Assembly (NCBI GenBank): GCA_963843645.1
Contig: CAWJLE010000002.1
Coordinates: 244,790-308,789, forward strand
Direction of reading: 5' to 3'
Source: CAWJLE01 sp963843645
GTDB taxonomy: Bacteria > Chloroflexota > Anaerolineae > DAOTYC01
Length of the DNA stretch: 64,000 nt
Shown: positions 16,313 to 27,039 of the stretch, piece by piece
How the letters are laid out: the number at the start of each line of letters is the position of its first letter
How positions within the stretch are numbered: the first letter of the stretch is position 1
The notes under the pieces: generated by a model
The model's database searches: none
Seen by the model: the letters and a program-made list of their open reading frames with translations, nothing else
What the model was told of the DNA's origin: nothing
Translations under genes and position numbers: made by a program

Positions 16313-18577
16313 ATGGTTATCCAGTGTCGCCGTCCCTTGTCTCGCTCAGGTTACATCCTTCTGGCCATTCTGTTCTGGGCCCTGGCCCTCTGCCTGCTGG
16401 CTTCACCCGCCCAGGCCGCGCCACCATCGCCTTGCGCTGCCCAGGTCGGCAGCTCGACCTTCACCAGCCCCGATGCCACCGCAGTTCAGACTGCCGTGGA
16501 CGCGGCCAGCCCGGGCGACCTCGTCAAGGTGGCGGGGATCTGCCGGGGCGTGGGTTGGCGTGACTGGGGCCTCCAGACAGTCTACATCACCACCACCCTG
16601 ACCTTGCAGGGCGGCTACACCACGAGCAACTGGATCATCTCTGACCCTACGAACAATCCTACAATACTGGATGCGGCCGGTTGGGGCCGCGTGGTCCTCG
16701 TCACCGGCACCGTGCCCGTCACGCTGAGCAATTTCATCGTGACCAACGGCGTGGTTGACGGCAGCGGGTCGACGTGCCCGGACGCGGGCTGCGGCGGCGG
16801 CGTGTACAGCAACGGCGGGCCGCTCACCCTGATGAACCTCGACGTGATCAGCAACACCGCCACGTACGACGGCGGTGGCCTGTATGGGACGCGGTCTGCG
16901 ACGGTGACCGGCGGGCGCTTTGAGAGCAACCAGGCCAACTCCGGCGGTGGGGCAAGAGTTCATGATACCATGACCGTCTCCGGCACTGAGTTCGTGGACA
17001 ACAGCAGCATGTTCGACGGCGGCGGCCTGTACGCGGACAGCACGCTGAATATCACCAATGCTGCGTTACTGAGAAACAGCGGCTACAACGGCGGCGGCCT
17101 GTACGCCGTCGGCACGCTGAATATCAGCGGCACCACGTTCCTGAAGAACACCGGGTCAGGCGCCGGCGGCGGGGCGTATGCGAGTGAGCCCGCTACGCTG
17201 ACTGGCGGCCGCTTCGAGGACAACTTAGCCTTAATGGGCCATGGCGGCGGCCTGTACGCCAAAAGCACGCTGGATATCGCCGGCACGACGTTCGTGAGCA
17301 ACACGAGTCTCTCTGGCAACGGTGGCGGGACGTATGCGTACGGGCGCACCACGGTGAGCGGCGGGCGTTTCGAAGGCAACCGGGCGGCTTTATACGGTGG
17401 CGGCCTGTACGCCGACAGCCCGCTGACTATGACCGCGACCGGATTCGTGAGCAACTCCTCCATTGAAGGCGGCGGCGTGTATACGAACGATACGTCCGAC
17501 GTCACCGATGCCGTGTTCCTGGGCAACCAGGCGTGGAACGGCGGTGCGGTGTATCAGGGCCAGAACGGACGCGTCGTCAACGGTCTGTTCGCCCGCAACT
17601 CAGCGTCCACCGGCGCGGCGCTGTACTCCAACGCGTCCGCATCCGACCTCCTGTTCAGCACGATCGTGAGCCCGACGGTGGACGCCGCGCCGGCCATCTA
17701 CGCCCAGACGGGCGTGATGTTCATCTTCGATACCATCGTGGCGAGCAACACGGTGCCCCTCAGGGCTGCAGGCGGCGCCGCTATCTTTGAGGACTACAAC
17801 CTGTTCCACGCCACCGGGCCGTTCCTGGGTTCGGTCGTATCCGGTGGGCACAGCCTGACGGGCCAGGCAGCTTTCCTGGACCCGGCCAACGACGACTACC
17901 ACCTCACCGACGCCAGCATGGCGGTCGACATCGGCATGGACGAGGGCGTGTACGACGACCTGGATGCTGTCGCACGGCCGCGCGGCCTGGGCTTCGACGT
18001 GGGCGCGTACGAGTCGCCCTACGCGCACGCGCCCGATGTAACGGTCGCCAAGTCGGTCGCGCCGGTCGTCGCCCAATCAGAGCAAACCATCACCTACACG
18101 CTGACCTTCTCTAATGCCGGATTGGTACGCGCTACCGACGTGTGGATCACCGACGCCGTACCGGCCGAGCTGACCGACGTGAGCTACACGTCCAGCGGGG
18201 CGGCCATCACGCCGACGGGCGAGGTCAGTTACACCTGGCAGGTGGCGGACCTGGCGCCCGGGGTGGGCGGCGTCATCACCCTGACCGGCGTGGTCGATGC
18301 CCTGCCGGGCGTCTTCACCAACACGGCCTCGGTCACAGCGACGGGGATGATCACCCCGACGCAAGACCGCGACGCGGCTACCGTGTCCGTCTCGGTGAGC
18401 CCGTGCTACGCGCGCGTGGCGCGGACCGGGGCGACCTTCGGCAGCGCTGATGCCGCCGCGGTGCAGCAGGCGGTAGACGCGGCCGAAGCCGGCGATTTGA
18501 TCGAGATTGCCGGGACCTGCCGCGGCGTGCAGCCGCGCGCGGGGACCGCCAGACGGTCTACATCAGCACCACCCTGA
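16313..18577 (+). CDS. Giant beta-helix protein A, first part (signal peptide and cassette 1)
   Basis: ATG 16313 is chosen over upstream codons because CGGAGG lies seven bases before it and a signal peptide follows: positive MVIQCRRPLSRSG, hydrophobic YILLAILFWALALCLLA, cut after AQA. Cassette 1 starts with CAAQVGSSTFTSPDATAVQ and AGICRGVGW, then ITTTLTLQGGYTT, CPDAGCGGGVYS and a run of beta-helix coils marked GGGLY and FVSN. It closes with EDYNLFHATG, DYHLTDASMAVDIG, GAYESPYAH and a DUF11 domain (TYTLTFSNAG, ITDAVPAEL, TPTGEVSYTW, TPTQDRDA). The GGxLY/FxxN pattern is that of Chlamydia-type Pmp repeats. The frame is lost at 18546 and ends at 18577. Adhesion or cell-surface contact is a reasonable guess only. 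Confidence 0.85.
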   Translation: MVIQCRRPLSRSGYILLAILFWALALCLLASPAQAAPPSPCAAQVGSSTFTSPDATAVQTAVDAASPGDLVKVAGICRGVGWRDWGLQTVYITTTLTLQGGYTTSNWIISDPTNNPTILDAAGWGRVVLVTGTVPVTLSNFIVTNGVVDGSGSTCPDAGCGGGVYSNGGPLTLMNLDVISNTATYDGGGLYGTRSATVTGGRFESNQANSGGGARVHDTMTVSGTEFVDNSSMFDGGGLYADSTLNITNAALLRNSGYNGGGLYAVGTLNISGTTFLKNTGSGAGGGAYASEPATLTGGRFEDNLALMGHGGGLYAKSTLDIAGTTFVSNTSLSGNGGGTYAYGRTTVSGGRFEGNRAALYGGGLYADSPLTMTATGFVSNSSIEGGGVYTNDTSDVTDAVFLGNQAWNGGAVYQGQNGRVVNGLFARNSASTGAALYSNASASDLLFSTIVSPTVDAAPAIYAQTGVMFIFDTIVASNTVPLRAAGGAAIFEDYNLFHATGPFLGSVVSGGHSLTGQAAFLDPANDDYHLTDASMAVDIGMDEGVYDDLDAVARPRGLGFDVGAYESPYAHAPDVTVAKSVAPVVAQSEQTITYTLTFSNAGLVRATDVWITDAVPAELTDVSYTSSGAAITPTGEVSYTWQVADLAPGVGGVITLTGVVDALPGVFTNTASVTATGMITPTQDRDAATVSVSVSPCYARVARTGATFGSADAAAVQQAVDAAEAGDLIEIAGTCRGVQPRAGTARRSTSAPP

Positions 18578-18597
18578 CCCTGCAGGGCGGCTACACC

Positions 18598-21500
18598 GTG
18601 ACGAACGATTTCGCCGGGTCGGACCCGGAGGCCAACCCTACGACCCTGGACGCCGCGGGACTGGGCCGCGTGGCATTCGTCGCAGGAAGCGTACCGGTCA
18701 TTCTGTCCGACTTCACCGCGACCAACGGCTACATCAGCGGCACCGGGACGACCTGCCCGGCCGCGGGCTGCGGTGCCGGCGTGTACAGTGATGGCCCGCT
18801 CACCCTGATGAGTCTCAACGTGGTCAGCAATACCGCCAGAAGCCGCGGCGGCGGCCTGTATGCGACGGGCAACGTGATCGCGTCGAGCACGCAGATCGTG
18901 CAGAACTCGTCGAACAACTACGGCGGCGGCCTGTACGCCAACAGCACGCTGAACATCACCGATACCACGTTCCTGAGCAACACCGCATCGAGCGTCGGCG
19001 GCGGAGCGTTTGCAGCTGGGCCGGCCACACTGACGGGCGGCCGCTTCGAGAACAATGTTTCCATCGCGATTTTTGGCGGCGGCCTGTACGCCAGTAGCAC
19101 GCTGAATATCACCGGCACGACGTTCGTGGGCAACAGGACATTGTCTGACACCGGCGGCGGCGGCGGGTTGTATGCGTTCGGCAAAACCACGGTGAACGGC
19201 GGGCGTTTCGAGCGCAACTCAGCCAGTAACATCAGCGGCGGGGGAATGATGGTTTCCGAGGCCCTGGCCGTCACCGACACTGTGTTTGTGAGTAACACCG
19301 CGCGTTTCGACGGCGGTGGGGCGTACGTGGAGGGCACGGCAACGGTGACCGGCGGGCGTTTCGAGAGCAACCAGGCCAACTCCGGCGGTGGGGCAAGAGT
19401 CAGCCAAGCGCTGACCGTCTCCGGCACGCAGTTCCTGAGCAACACAGCCGTCAACGGCAGCGGCGGCGGCCTGTACGCCAACAGCACGCTGAATATCACC
19501 GGTACCCAGTTCGTGAGCAACACTGCCACGGGCTATGGCGGCGGGGCGTACACGGTCCAGGCGGCTACACTGAGCGGTGCGCACTTCGAACGCAACCACG
19601 CGAACTACGGCGGAGGAATGAGCTCCAAGGGCGCGCTGAACGTCAGCGACACCTATTTCGCCGGCAACACGAGCGGCTATGGCGGCGGACTTTTCGTGCT
19701 GAACACCCTGGCCCTGACCGACGCCGTGTTCGTCAGCAACACCGTTCAAACGAGCGGAGGCGGAGCCTATGCAACCCAACCGACTACGGTCAAGGGCGGG
19801 CGCTTCGAGAACAACCTGTCGGGGAATGGTGCGGGACTGACCGGCGAGAGTTTACTGGACGTCGACGGCGCCGTCTTCGTCGGCAATACCGCCAGGAACA
19901 ACGGCGGCGGCCTCTATGGTTTCCAAACGATCGTTTTGACCGGTACGCAGATCACGGGGAATGTGGCAACCTTCGGCGGCGGGCTGTACGGGAATGGCGC
20001 GGTGTCCAGCAGCGGCGGGTGGTTCGTGGGCAACACGGCTAGCGGCGACGGCGGCGGGCTGTACGCATTCGGCACGACGCTCGTCACCGGCACGCAGTTC
20101 GTCAGCAACGCGGCGACCTCCAGCAACGGCGGCGGTGCGTACTTGAACGGCGTGGCGTCCATCACCGGGACGCAGTTCCTGAGCAACACCGCCGTCAACG
20201 GCAGCGGCGGCGGGCTGTACGGAAACAACGTGGTGTCCATCAGCGGCGGACGGTTCCTCAACAGCACGTCCATGACAAACGGCGGCGGGCTGTTCGGCAA
20301 CAAGGCGGTGTCCATCACCGGCACGGAATTCCAGCAGAACCGATCGACCGCCTCCAGCGGCGCCGGGCTGTTCGCGACCGGCACGCTGTCCGTCGTCGAC
20401 GGGCGATTCCTTGACAACACGGCCGCGGGGGCCGGCGGCGGGTTGTACGCGAATGCGGCGGCGACGCTGAACGGCGGACGGTTCGAGGGGAACCAGGTGA
20501 CCAGCTTCTCCGGTGGCGGCCTGTATTCGAGCTTCAGCAGCGGGGTGACCCTCAGCGGCACGGTGTTCGTGAGCAACTCGGCCACGTCCAAAGGTGGAGG
20601 CGTGTACGCGTCCGGCGTGCTGAAGGCCACCGGGGCGTACTTCGAGCGCAACAAGGCGAAGATGGGCGGCGACAACGGCGGCGGCGGCGCGTACGCGAGC
20701 GGGCTGAGCCTCACGAACACGGTGTTCGTGGGCAACACTTCGTCCGGCTATGGCGGAGGCGCGGCCACAGCGAGCGGCTATCAGGCGACGCTGAGCGGCG
20801 GCCGGTTCGAGAGCAACCGGGCGTCGAGCTCCGGCGGCGGCCTGTACGCCTTGGGCCCGTTGGCCGTCGCGGATACGGTGTTCGTCAGCAACACCGCGCA
20901 AACCTACGGCGGCGGCGCATATCTGGGCGGCGCCGGCAGCCGGATCGAGAACGCGCTGCTGGCGCGGAACTCGGCGCCGGCCGGCGCGGCGCTGTACTGC
21001 GTGCCCACCGGCGGGGTGGCGGACGTGCTGTTCACCACCATCGTGAGCCCCACCGTGGGCGGCGGGTCAGCGATCCAGGCCGCGGCGGGTACCGTACGGA
21101 TCACGGACACGATCGCGGCCAGCTACACGGTGCCAATCCGGGCAGTCAGTCCGGGGCAGGCCACGGAGGACTACAACCTGTTCAGCGGCACGGGCGATGT
21201 CGTGGGGCCGGTGACGTCGGGCGGGCACAGCGTCACGGGGCCGGCGGGCTTCGTCGACGCGGTGACTGACGATTACCACCTGACAGACGCCAGCATGGCG
21301 GTCGATATGGGGGTGGATCAGGGCGTGTATGACGACCTGGATGCTGTCGCACGGCCGCGCGGCCTGGGCTTCGACGTGGGCGCTTACGAGTCGCCCTATG
21401 CACACGCACCCAACGTGACGGTCGCCAAGTCGGTCACACCGGCCGTCGTCGATCCGGGGGAGATCGTAACCTACACGCTGACGATCTCGAACGCCGGACT

Positions 21501-24500
21501 GGTGCGCGCCGCCGGCGTGTGGATCACCGACGTCGTGCCGGCCGAGCTGCGGGACGTGACTTATGCCTCCGGCGGCATCGTCGTGACGCCGACGGGCGCC
21601 GCCAGCTACACCTGGCGGGCGGCGGACCTGGCGCCCGGCGCCGGCGGCGTCATCACCCTGACCGGCGTGGTCGATGCGCTCTCGGGCGTTTTCACCAATA
21701 CGACTTCGGTCACGGCGACGGGGATGATCACGCCGACGCACGACCGCGATGCAGCCGCCGTGTCCGTTCCGTCGAGCCCGTGCTACGCGCGCGTGGCGCG
21801 GACCAGGGCGACCTTCGGCAGCACCGATGCCGCGGCGGTTCAGCGGGCCGTAGACCGGGCCGAAGCCGGCGATCTGATCGAGATTGCGGGGACCTGCCGC
21901 GGCGTGCAGCCGCGCGCGGGGACCAGCCAGACCGTGTACATCAGCCAGACGCTGACGGTGCAGGGCGGCTATACCATCACGAACGACTTCGCCACACCGG
22001 ACCCGGTGGCCAACCCGACGACGCTGGACGCCGCAGGGTTGGGGCGGGTGGTCTACGTGGCCGGCGGCGTGCCGGTGATCCTGGCGGACCTGACGGCGAC
22101 CAACGGTGTGATCGGCGGCAGCGGGACGACGTGTCCGGGCGCGGGCTGCGGCGCCGGCATCTTCAGTGACGGTGCGCTCGCCCTGTTCAACCTCGACGTG
22201 ATCGGCAACTCCGCCCGCCAGCGCGGCGGCGGGCTGTACACGGAGAGCGCGCTCGACGTCACCGGCGGGCGCTTCCAGAGCAACCAGACCCAGCGGAACG
22301 GCGGCGGCGGGCTGTACAGCGGCCCCGCGGTGCTGACCGGCACGCTGTTCATCAGCAACACGGCGGGCCTCAACGGCGGCGGTGGCGGGGCCATGGTCAA
22401 CAACGGAACGGGCGGCCAGACGGCAGCCACCAACGTGCGTTTCGCGGCCAACCTGGCCCGGAGCGGTGGTGGGCTGCACGTCGTGGGTGGCGCGGTCGTC
22501 CTGACCGATACGGATTTCATCAGCAACACGGCCCAGCTCGAGGGCGGCGGGTTGAACGCCCAGTCCAGCGTGGTGCAGGTATCGGGCGGGCGCTTCGAGA
22601 AGAACTGGGCCGTGGACACGGCCAGCTCGGTGGGCGGCGGCCTGTCCGTCAGCTCGCTGATCGCGACGGGGACCCAATTTGTGGAGAACGGGGCCGCGTC
22701 GGCCGGCGGGGCCAACGCCAACGGCGGTGCGGCCATCACCGGCGCGCGGTTCGAGCGCAATCAGAGCGTGGGCCTGGACGGCAACGGCGGCGGGCTGGTG
22801 GCCGCACCGACGGTCTACCTGACGGACACCGACTTCATCAGCAACACGGCGCAGAACGCGGGCGGTGGGGCGACGTGCGCGTACACGACGACCGTGCGCG
22901 GCGGGCGCTTCGAGGATAACCGGAGCCTGGGCACGGGCCTGATGTCTGGGGCGGGCGGCCTGGGGACCCAGGGCGCGCTGGACCTGCGTGGCACCGTCTT
23001 CAGCCGCAACTCGGCCGCCAGCCGGGGCGGCGCGCTCGGCGCGTTCCAGTATGACCTCGATGCCCGTGGGACGAGCATCGTGGACGCGCTGTTCATCGAC
23101 AACGAGTCGGCGGGCGGCGCGCTGGACCTGCGGCCGTCAGCCGGCGGTCCGGGGACGGGGCGGGTGCTGTTTGCCACTATTGCCGGGCCGGCGAGCACCG
23201 GCGGGCCGGCAGTCGTAATCGAGGGCGGCACGGTGGGCATCACCGACACGATCGTGTCCGGCCACACGTCGCCGATCAGCGCGACCGTGGGCGCGGACGT
23301 GCGCGAGGACTACAACCTGTTCCACGATACCGGGGCGTTCCTCGGGTTCGTCACGTCCGGTGGGCACAGCGCGCTGGGCGAGCCTGCTTTCCTGGACCCG
23401 GCGCACGACGACTACCACCTCACCGACGCCAGCATGGCGGTCGACATCGGCACGGACGAGGGCGTGTACGACGACCTGGATGGTACCGTCCGGCCGCGGG
23501 GCCTGGGCTTCGACGTGGGTGCGTACGAGTCGCCCTACGCGCACGCGCCCGACGTGACGGTCGCCAAATCGGCCACGCCGGCGGTCGCCGGTCCGGGGCA
23601 AACGATCACGTACACGCTGGCCATCTCGAACGCCGGGCTGGTGCGTGCAACCGGCGTGTGGATCACCGACGTCGTGCCGGCCGAGTTGCAGGACGTGACT
23701 TACACGTCCAGCGGCCTCGTCGTGACGCCGACCGGCGCCGCCACGTACGTTTGGCAGGCGGCGGATCTGGCGCCGAGAGCAGGCGGCCTCATCACCCTGA
23801 CCGGGGTGGTGCGCACCAATCTGGCGTCCGGCACGGTCTTCACCAATACCGCCGCCGTCACCGCGACCGGCATGATCACGCCGACGCACGATCGTGACGC
23901 GGCAATCGTCTCTATCGGCGCTGGCGGGCCGTGCTACGCGCGGATCACGCGCACCGGCCAGACCTTCAGCAGCCCGAATGCGCTGGCGGTCCAGGATGCC
24001 GTGGACGCGGCCGAGTCCGGCGACCTGATCAGGCTGGCCGGGACCTGCCGCGGCGTCGAGCCGCGCGCGGGGACCAGCCAGACGGTCTACATCAGCACCA
24101 CGCTGACCCTGCAGGGGGGATATACCCTCACGAACGACTTCGCCGAGCCGGATCCGGCGGCCAATCCGACGACGCTGGACGCGGCAAAACTGGGCCGCGT
24201 GGTCTTCGTCGCCGGAGGCGTGCCCGTGATCCTGGCCGACTTCAGCGCGACCAACGGCGCGATCACCGGCAGTGGGTCGACCTGCCCCGGCGCGGGCTGC
24301 GGCGGCGGCATCTACTCCAGCGGCGCGCTTACCGGGCTCAACCTCGAGGTGACCGGCAACAGCGCCGTCTATACCGGCGGTGGCCTGTACGGCAGCGGGC
24401 CGGTCGTTCTCACCGGCGCCACGCTCTCCGGCAACTCAGCCGCCGGGGGCGGCGGCGCCTATGCGGACAGCACGGCCACGGTGACGGGCGGTCGCTTCGA

Positions 24501-27039
24501 GGGGAACAACGCGGCCGTCGGCGGAGGCGGGCTGACCTCCCACGGCACGTTGGTGCTGACCGACACCGTGTTTGTGAGCAACACGGGCAACTTCGGCGGG
24601 GCGATATGGTCGGACGACGCTGCCACGCTGACGAGCGGGCTCTTCGTGGGCAACTCGTCGAGAAACCACGGCGGCGGCGTATACGGCAACAGCACGCTTG
24701 TCGTCTCGGACACTGTGTTCGTGGGCAACAGCACCGGCAACAGCGGGGGGGCCGTCTATGCCAGCAGCGGGCCCAGCCTGTGCACGGTCGTGGGTGGGCG
24801 GTTCGAAGGGAATCAGGGCGGCAACGGCGGCGGTTTGTTCAGCTCAGGCCCGCTGCGCGTCAGCGGTACGGAGTTCCTGAGCAACACGGCTATGTTCACC
24901 GGCGGCGGCGTCTACGCGTATCGCGCGGCGACGCTGACCGGTGGCAACTTCACGGGAAACAGCGCGCCGAGCGGCGGTGGCCTGTATACGAACGGCGCGG
25001 CGACGGTGACCAATGGGAGCTTCGAGCAGAATGAGGCGACGAACGGCGGCGGCCTGTATGCGAACAGCGCGCTGGATCTCAGCGACACGGTGTTCGTGAG
25101 CAACACCGCGACGACCAACGGCGCGGGGGCATCCGGCGGCGGTCTGGCCGCGCTGGGCACGTTGGCCATGACCGATACGGTCTTCGTGAGCAACACGGCG
25201 AGCATCCAGGGCGGCGGGGCGTACGTGCGGGCCGGGCGGGTCGTGAACGGGCTGTTCGCGCACAACGGGAGCGGCCTGGGCGCGGCGCTGTACTGCGCGC
25301 CCTCTGCCGGGACTGAGACCGACGTCCTGTTCAGTACGGTCGAGAGCCCCGCCATGAGTGGCGGACCGGCGATCTACGCGGAATCGGGGACGGCGGACGT
25401 CGTCGACACCATCGTGTCCGGTTACAGCGTGCCCATCAGTGCAGCGATTGGCTCGAGCGTGAACGAGGACTACAACGTGTTCTTCAACACCGGCGCTGCT
25501 GCCGGCTCGGTGGTGCACGGCGGGCACAGCGTGACGGGCGATCCGGCCTTCGTCGATGCGCCCTCGCGCGACTACCACCTGACGTTCCCGAGCGTGGCGA
25601 TCGATGTAGGCGCCGATGCGGGCGTGTACGACGATCTGGACGGCACGATCCGGCCGCGCGGGACCGGCTACGACGCCGGCGCATACGAGTCGCCGTTCGC
25701 CCACGTGCCCGACGTGACGGTCCACAAGACGGCCGCGCCGGCCATCGCCGATCCGGGCGAGGCGGTCACCTACACGATCGCTTTCAACAACGCCGGACAG
25801 CGGCATGCCATGGACGTCGTCATCACCGACGTCGTACCGGCGCAGCTGCGTGGCGCCAGTTACGTATCCAACGGCGCCGTCGTGACGCCGACCGGCTCCG
25901 TGAGCTACACGTGGCAGGCGGCGGCCCTGGCGCCTGGCTCGGGCGGGACCATCACCCTGACCGGGGTGTTGCGTGCGGACGCGCCGCTCGGCGGAGTCGT
26001 CACCAACACCGTGACCGTCGCCGCATCCGGAATGCTCACGCCGACGCACGACTTCGACTCGGCGTCCGTCACCGTCGGGCCGGGCGGGCCGTGCTACGCG
26101 CGGATTGCGCGCAGCGGCCAGACCTTCAGCAGCGCGGACGCGTCGGCGGTGCAAGATGCTGTGGACGTGGCCGAATCCGGCGACCTGATCGAGATCGCGG
26201 GGACCTGCCGTGGCGTCGAGCCACGCGGGGGGGCCAACCAGACCGTCTACATCAGCACCACGCTGACCCTGCAGGGGGGGTACACCCTGACGAACGGCTT
26301 CGCCGAGCCCGATCCGCTGGCCAACCCGACGACCCTGGACGCGGCGGGGCTGGGGCGAGTGGTGTTCATCACGGGCACCGCGCCCGTCATCCTGGCCGAC
26401 TTCACGGCGACCAACGGCTCAGTCAGCGGCGCTGGATCGACCTGCCCGGCCGCGGGCTGCGGCGGCGGCGTGTCCAGCGACGGCGCGCTCACCCTGATGA
26501 ACCTCGACGTCATCAGCAACACCGCCGGCGGCGGCGGCGGCGTGTACGCCTACAGCACTCTGACCCTCGTCGATACCCTGGTCACGAACAACGTGGCCGA
26601 CTATGGCGGCGCCGGGGCGTACGCCGTCGGCGCGGTCCAGGCCAGCGGCGGCCGGTTCACCGGCAACTCAGCCCAAGGCGGTTCCGGCGGCGGCCTGCGG
26701 GCGGACAGCTCGCTGGCGATCAGCGGCACGGTCTTCGCCGGTAACGTCGCGCAATCCGGCGGCGGGGGAGCGCTCGCGTCCGGCGCGGCGGCGCTGACCG
26801 GCGCGCGCTTCGAGCGCAACCAGGCCGGCGCCGCCGGCGGCGGGCTGTTGGCCGTCGATACGGTGGCCATCACGAATACTGTGTTCATCAGCAACACCGC
26901 CCAGAATGAAGGCGGGGGCTGCGCGCAGGCGGTGCCGTCACAGCCAACGGCGGGCGCTTCGAGGAGAACCGGGCGAACATCAACGGCGGCGGCCTGTGGG
27001 CCAACGGCACGCTGGTGGTCAGCGGCACCGCGTTCGTGA
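18598..27039 (+). CDS. Giant beta-helix protein A, middle part (cassettes 2-5)
   Basis: The frame is in fact continuous with cassette 2 from about 18547; 18598 is merely the first start-like codon. At 2813 residues it holds most of cassette 2 (its opening lies in the previous frame), cassettes 3 and 4, and the front of cassette 5. Each cassette has the opening Cys block (CYARVARTRATF, CYARITRTGQTF, CYARIARSGQTF), QTVYIS.TLT.QGGYT, PTTLDAAGLGRV, the CP.AGCG motif, 8-25 beta-helix coils, the SEDYNLF and DYHLTDAS blocks, and one DUF11 domain ending TPTHDRD. Cassettes 2 and 3 are nearly identical in DNA to cassettes 2 and 3 of gene C. The frame breaks near 26918 in a G homopolymer. It has no catalytic residues that I recognise. 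Confidence 0.85.
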   Translation: MTNDFAGSDPEANPTTLDAAGLGRVAFVAGSVPVILSDFTATNGYISGTGTTCPAAGCGAGVYSDGPLTLMSLNVVSNTARSRGGGLYATGNVIASSTQIVQNSSNNYGGGLYANSTLNITDTTFLSNTASSVGGGAFAAGPATLTGGRFENNVSIAIFGGGLYASSTLNITGTTFVGNRTLSDTGGGGGLYAFGKTTVNGGRFERNSASNISGGGMMVSEALAVTDTVFVSNTARFDGGGAYVEGTATVTGGRFESNQANSGGGARVSQALTVSGTQFLSNTAVNGSGGGLYANSTLNITGTQFVSNTATGYGGGAYTVQAATLSGAHFERNHANYGGGMSSKGALNVSDTYFAGNTSGYGGGLFVLNTLALTDAVFVSNTVQTSGGGAYATQPTTVKGGRFENNLSGNGAGLTGESLLDVDGAVFVGNTARNNGGGLYGFQTIVLTGTQITGNVATFGGGLYGNGAVSSSGGWFVGNTASGDGGGLYAFGTTLVTGTQFVSNAATSSNGGGAYLNGVASITGTQFLSNTAVNGSGGGLYGNNVVSISGGRFLNSTSMTNGGGLFGNKAVSITGTEFQQNRSTASSGAGLFATGTLSVVDGRFLDNTAAGAGGGLYANAAATLNGGRFEGNQVTSFSGGGLYSSFSSGVTLSGTVFVSNSATSKGGGVYASGVLKATGAYFERNKAKMGGDNGGGGAYASGLSLTNTVFVGNTSSGYGGGAATASGYQATLSGGRFESNRASSSGGGLYALGPLAVADTVFVSNTAQTYGGGAYLGGAGSRIENALLARNSAPAGAALYCVPTGGVADVLFTTIVSPTVGGGSAIQAAAGTVRITDTIAASYTVPIRAVSPGQATEDYNLFSGTGDVVGPVTSGGHSVTGPAGFVDAVTDDYHLTDASMAVDMGVDQGVYDDLDAVARPRGLGFDVGAYESPYAHAPNVTVAKSVTPAVVDPGEIVTYTLTISNAGLVRAAGVWITDVVPAELRDVTYASGGIVVTPTGAASYTWRAADLAPGAGGVITLTGVVDALSGVFTNTTSVTATGMITPTHDRDAAAVSVPSSPCYARVARTRATFGSTDAAAVQRAVDRAEAGDLIEIAGTCRGVQPRAGTSQTVYISQTLTVQGGYTITNDFATPDPVANPTTLDAAGLGRVVYVAGGVPVILADLTATNGVIGGSGTTCPGAGCGAGIFSDGALALFNLDVIGNSARQRGGGLYTESALDVTGGRFQSNQTQRNGGGGLYSGPAVLTGTLFISNTAGLNGGGGGAMVNNGTGGQTAATNVRFAANLARSGGGLHVVGGAVVLTDTDFISNTAQLEGGGLNAQSSVVQVSGGRFEKNWAVDTASSVGGGLSVSSLIATGTQFVENGAASAGGANANGGAAITGARFERNQSVGLDGNGGGLVAAPTVYLTDTDFISNTAQNAGGGATCAYTTTVRGGRFEDNRSLGTGLMSGAGGLGTQGALDLRGTVFSRNSAASRGGALGAFQYDLDARGTSIVDALFIDNESAGGALDLRPSAGGPGTGRVLFATIAGPASTGGPAVVIEGGTVGITDTIVSGHTSPISATVGADVREDYNLFHDTGAFLGFVTSGGHSALGEPAFLDPAHDDYHLTDASMAVDIGTDEGVYDDLDGTVRPRGLGFDVGAYESPYAHAPDVTVAKSATPAVAGPGQTITYTLAISNAGLVRATGVWITDVVPAELQDVTYTSSGLVVTPTGAATYVWQAADLAPRAGGLITLTGVVRTNLASGTVFTNTAAVTATGMITPTHDRDAAIVSIGAGGPCYARITRTGQTFSSPNALAVQDAVDAAESGDLIRLAGTCRGVEPRAGTSQTVYISTTLTLQGGYTLTNDFAEPDPAANPTTLDAAKLGRVVFVAGGVPVILADFSATNGAITGSGSTCPGAGCGGGIYSSGALTGLNLEVTGNSAVYTGGGLYGSGPVVLTGATLSGNSAAGGGGAYADSTATVTGGRFEGNNAAVGGGGLTSHGTLVLTDTVFVSNTGNFGGAIWSDDAATLTSGLFVGNSSRNHGGGVYGNSTLVVSDTVFVGNSTGNSGGAVYASSGPSLCTVVGGRFEGNQGGNGGGLFSSGPLRVSGTEFLSNTAMFTGGGVYAYRAATLTGGNFTGNSAPSGGGLYTNGAATVTNGSFEQNEATNGGGLYANSALDLSDTVFVSNTATTNGAGASGGGLAALGTLAMTDTVFVSNTASIQGGGAYVRAGRVVNGLFAHNGSGLGAALYCAPSAGTETDVLFSTVESPAMSGGPAIYAESGTADVVDTIVSGYSVPISAAIGSSVNEDYNVFFNTGAAAGSVVHGGHSVTGDPAFVDAPSRDYHLTFPSVAIDVGADAGVYDDLDGTIRPRGTGYDAGAYESPFAHVPDVTVHKTAAPAIADPGEAVTYTIAFNNAGQRHAMDVVITDVVPAQLRGASYVSNGAVVTPTGSVSYTWQAAALAPGSGGTITLTGVLRADAPLGGVVTNTVTVAASGMLTPTHDFDSASVTVGPGGPCYARIARSGQTFSSADASAVQDAVDVAESGDLIEIAGTCRGVEPRGGANQTVYISTTLTLQGGYTLTNGFAEPDPLANPTTLDAAGLGRVVFITGTAPVILADFTATNGSVSGAGSTCPAAGCGGGVSSDGALTLMNLDVISNTAGGGGGVYAYSTLTLVDTLVTNNVADYGGAGAYAVGAVQASGGRFTGNSAQGGSGGGLRADSSLAISGTVFAGNVAQSGGGGALASGAAALTGARFERNQAGAAGGGLLAVDTVAITNTVFISNTAQNEGGGCAQAVPSQPTAGASRRTGRTSTAAACGPTARWWSAAPRS
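19510..21262 (+). repeat. Segmental duplicate, block 1 (A copy)
   Basis: Almost identical to 39215-40970 in gene C, including silent positions, with about one codon of net length change. It covers most of the beta-helix of cassette 2 and ends as the DUF11 stalk begins. Confidence 0.85.
21997..23170 (+). repeat. Segmental duplicate, block 2 (A copy)
   Basis: Almost identical to 41708-42881, with a constant offset of 19,711 bp and no net indel. It covers the beta-helix of cassette 3 from PDPVANPTTLDAAG to the closing SAGGPGTGRVLF. Confidence 0.85.

Noticed and set aside
18540..18600. Programmed frameshift in giant gene A
   Set aside because: No slippery heptamer or downstream structure is evident; cassette comparison shows a simple missing base in GGGACC(A)GCCAGACG.
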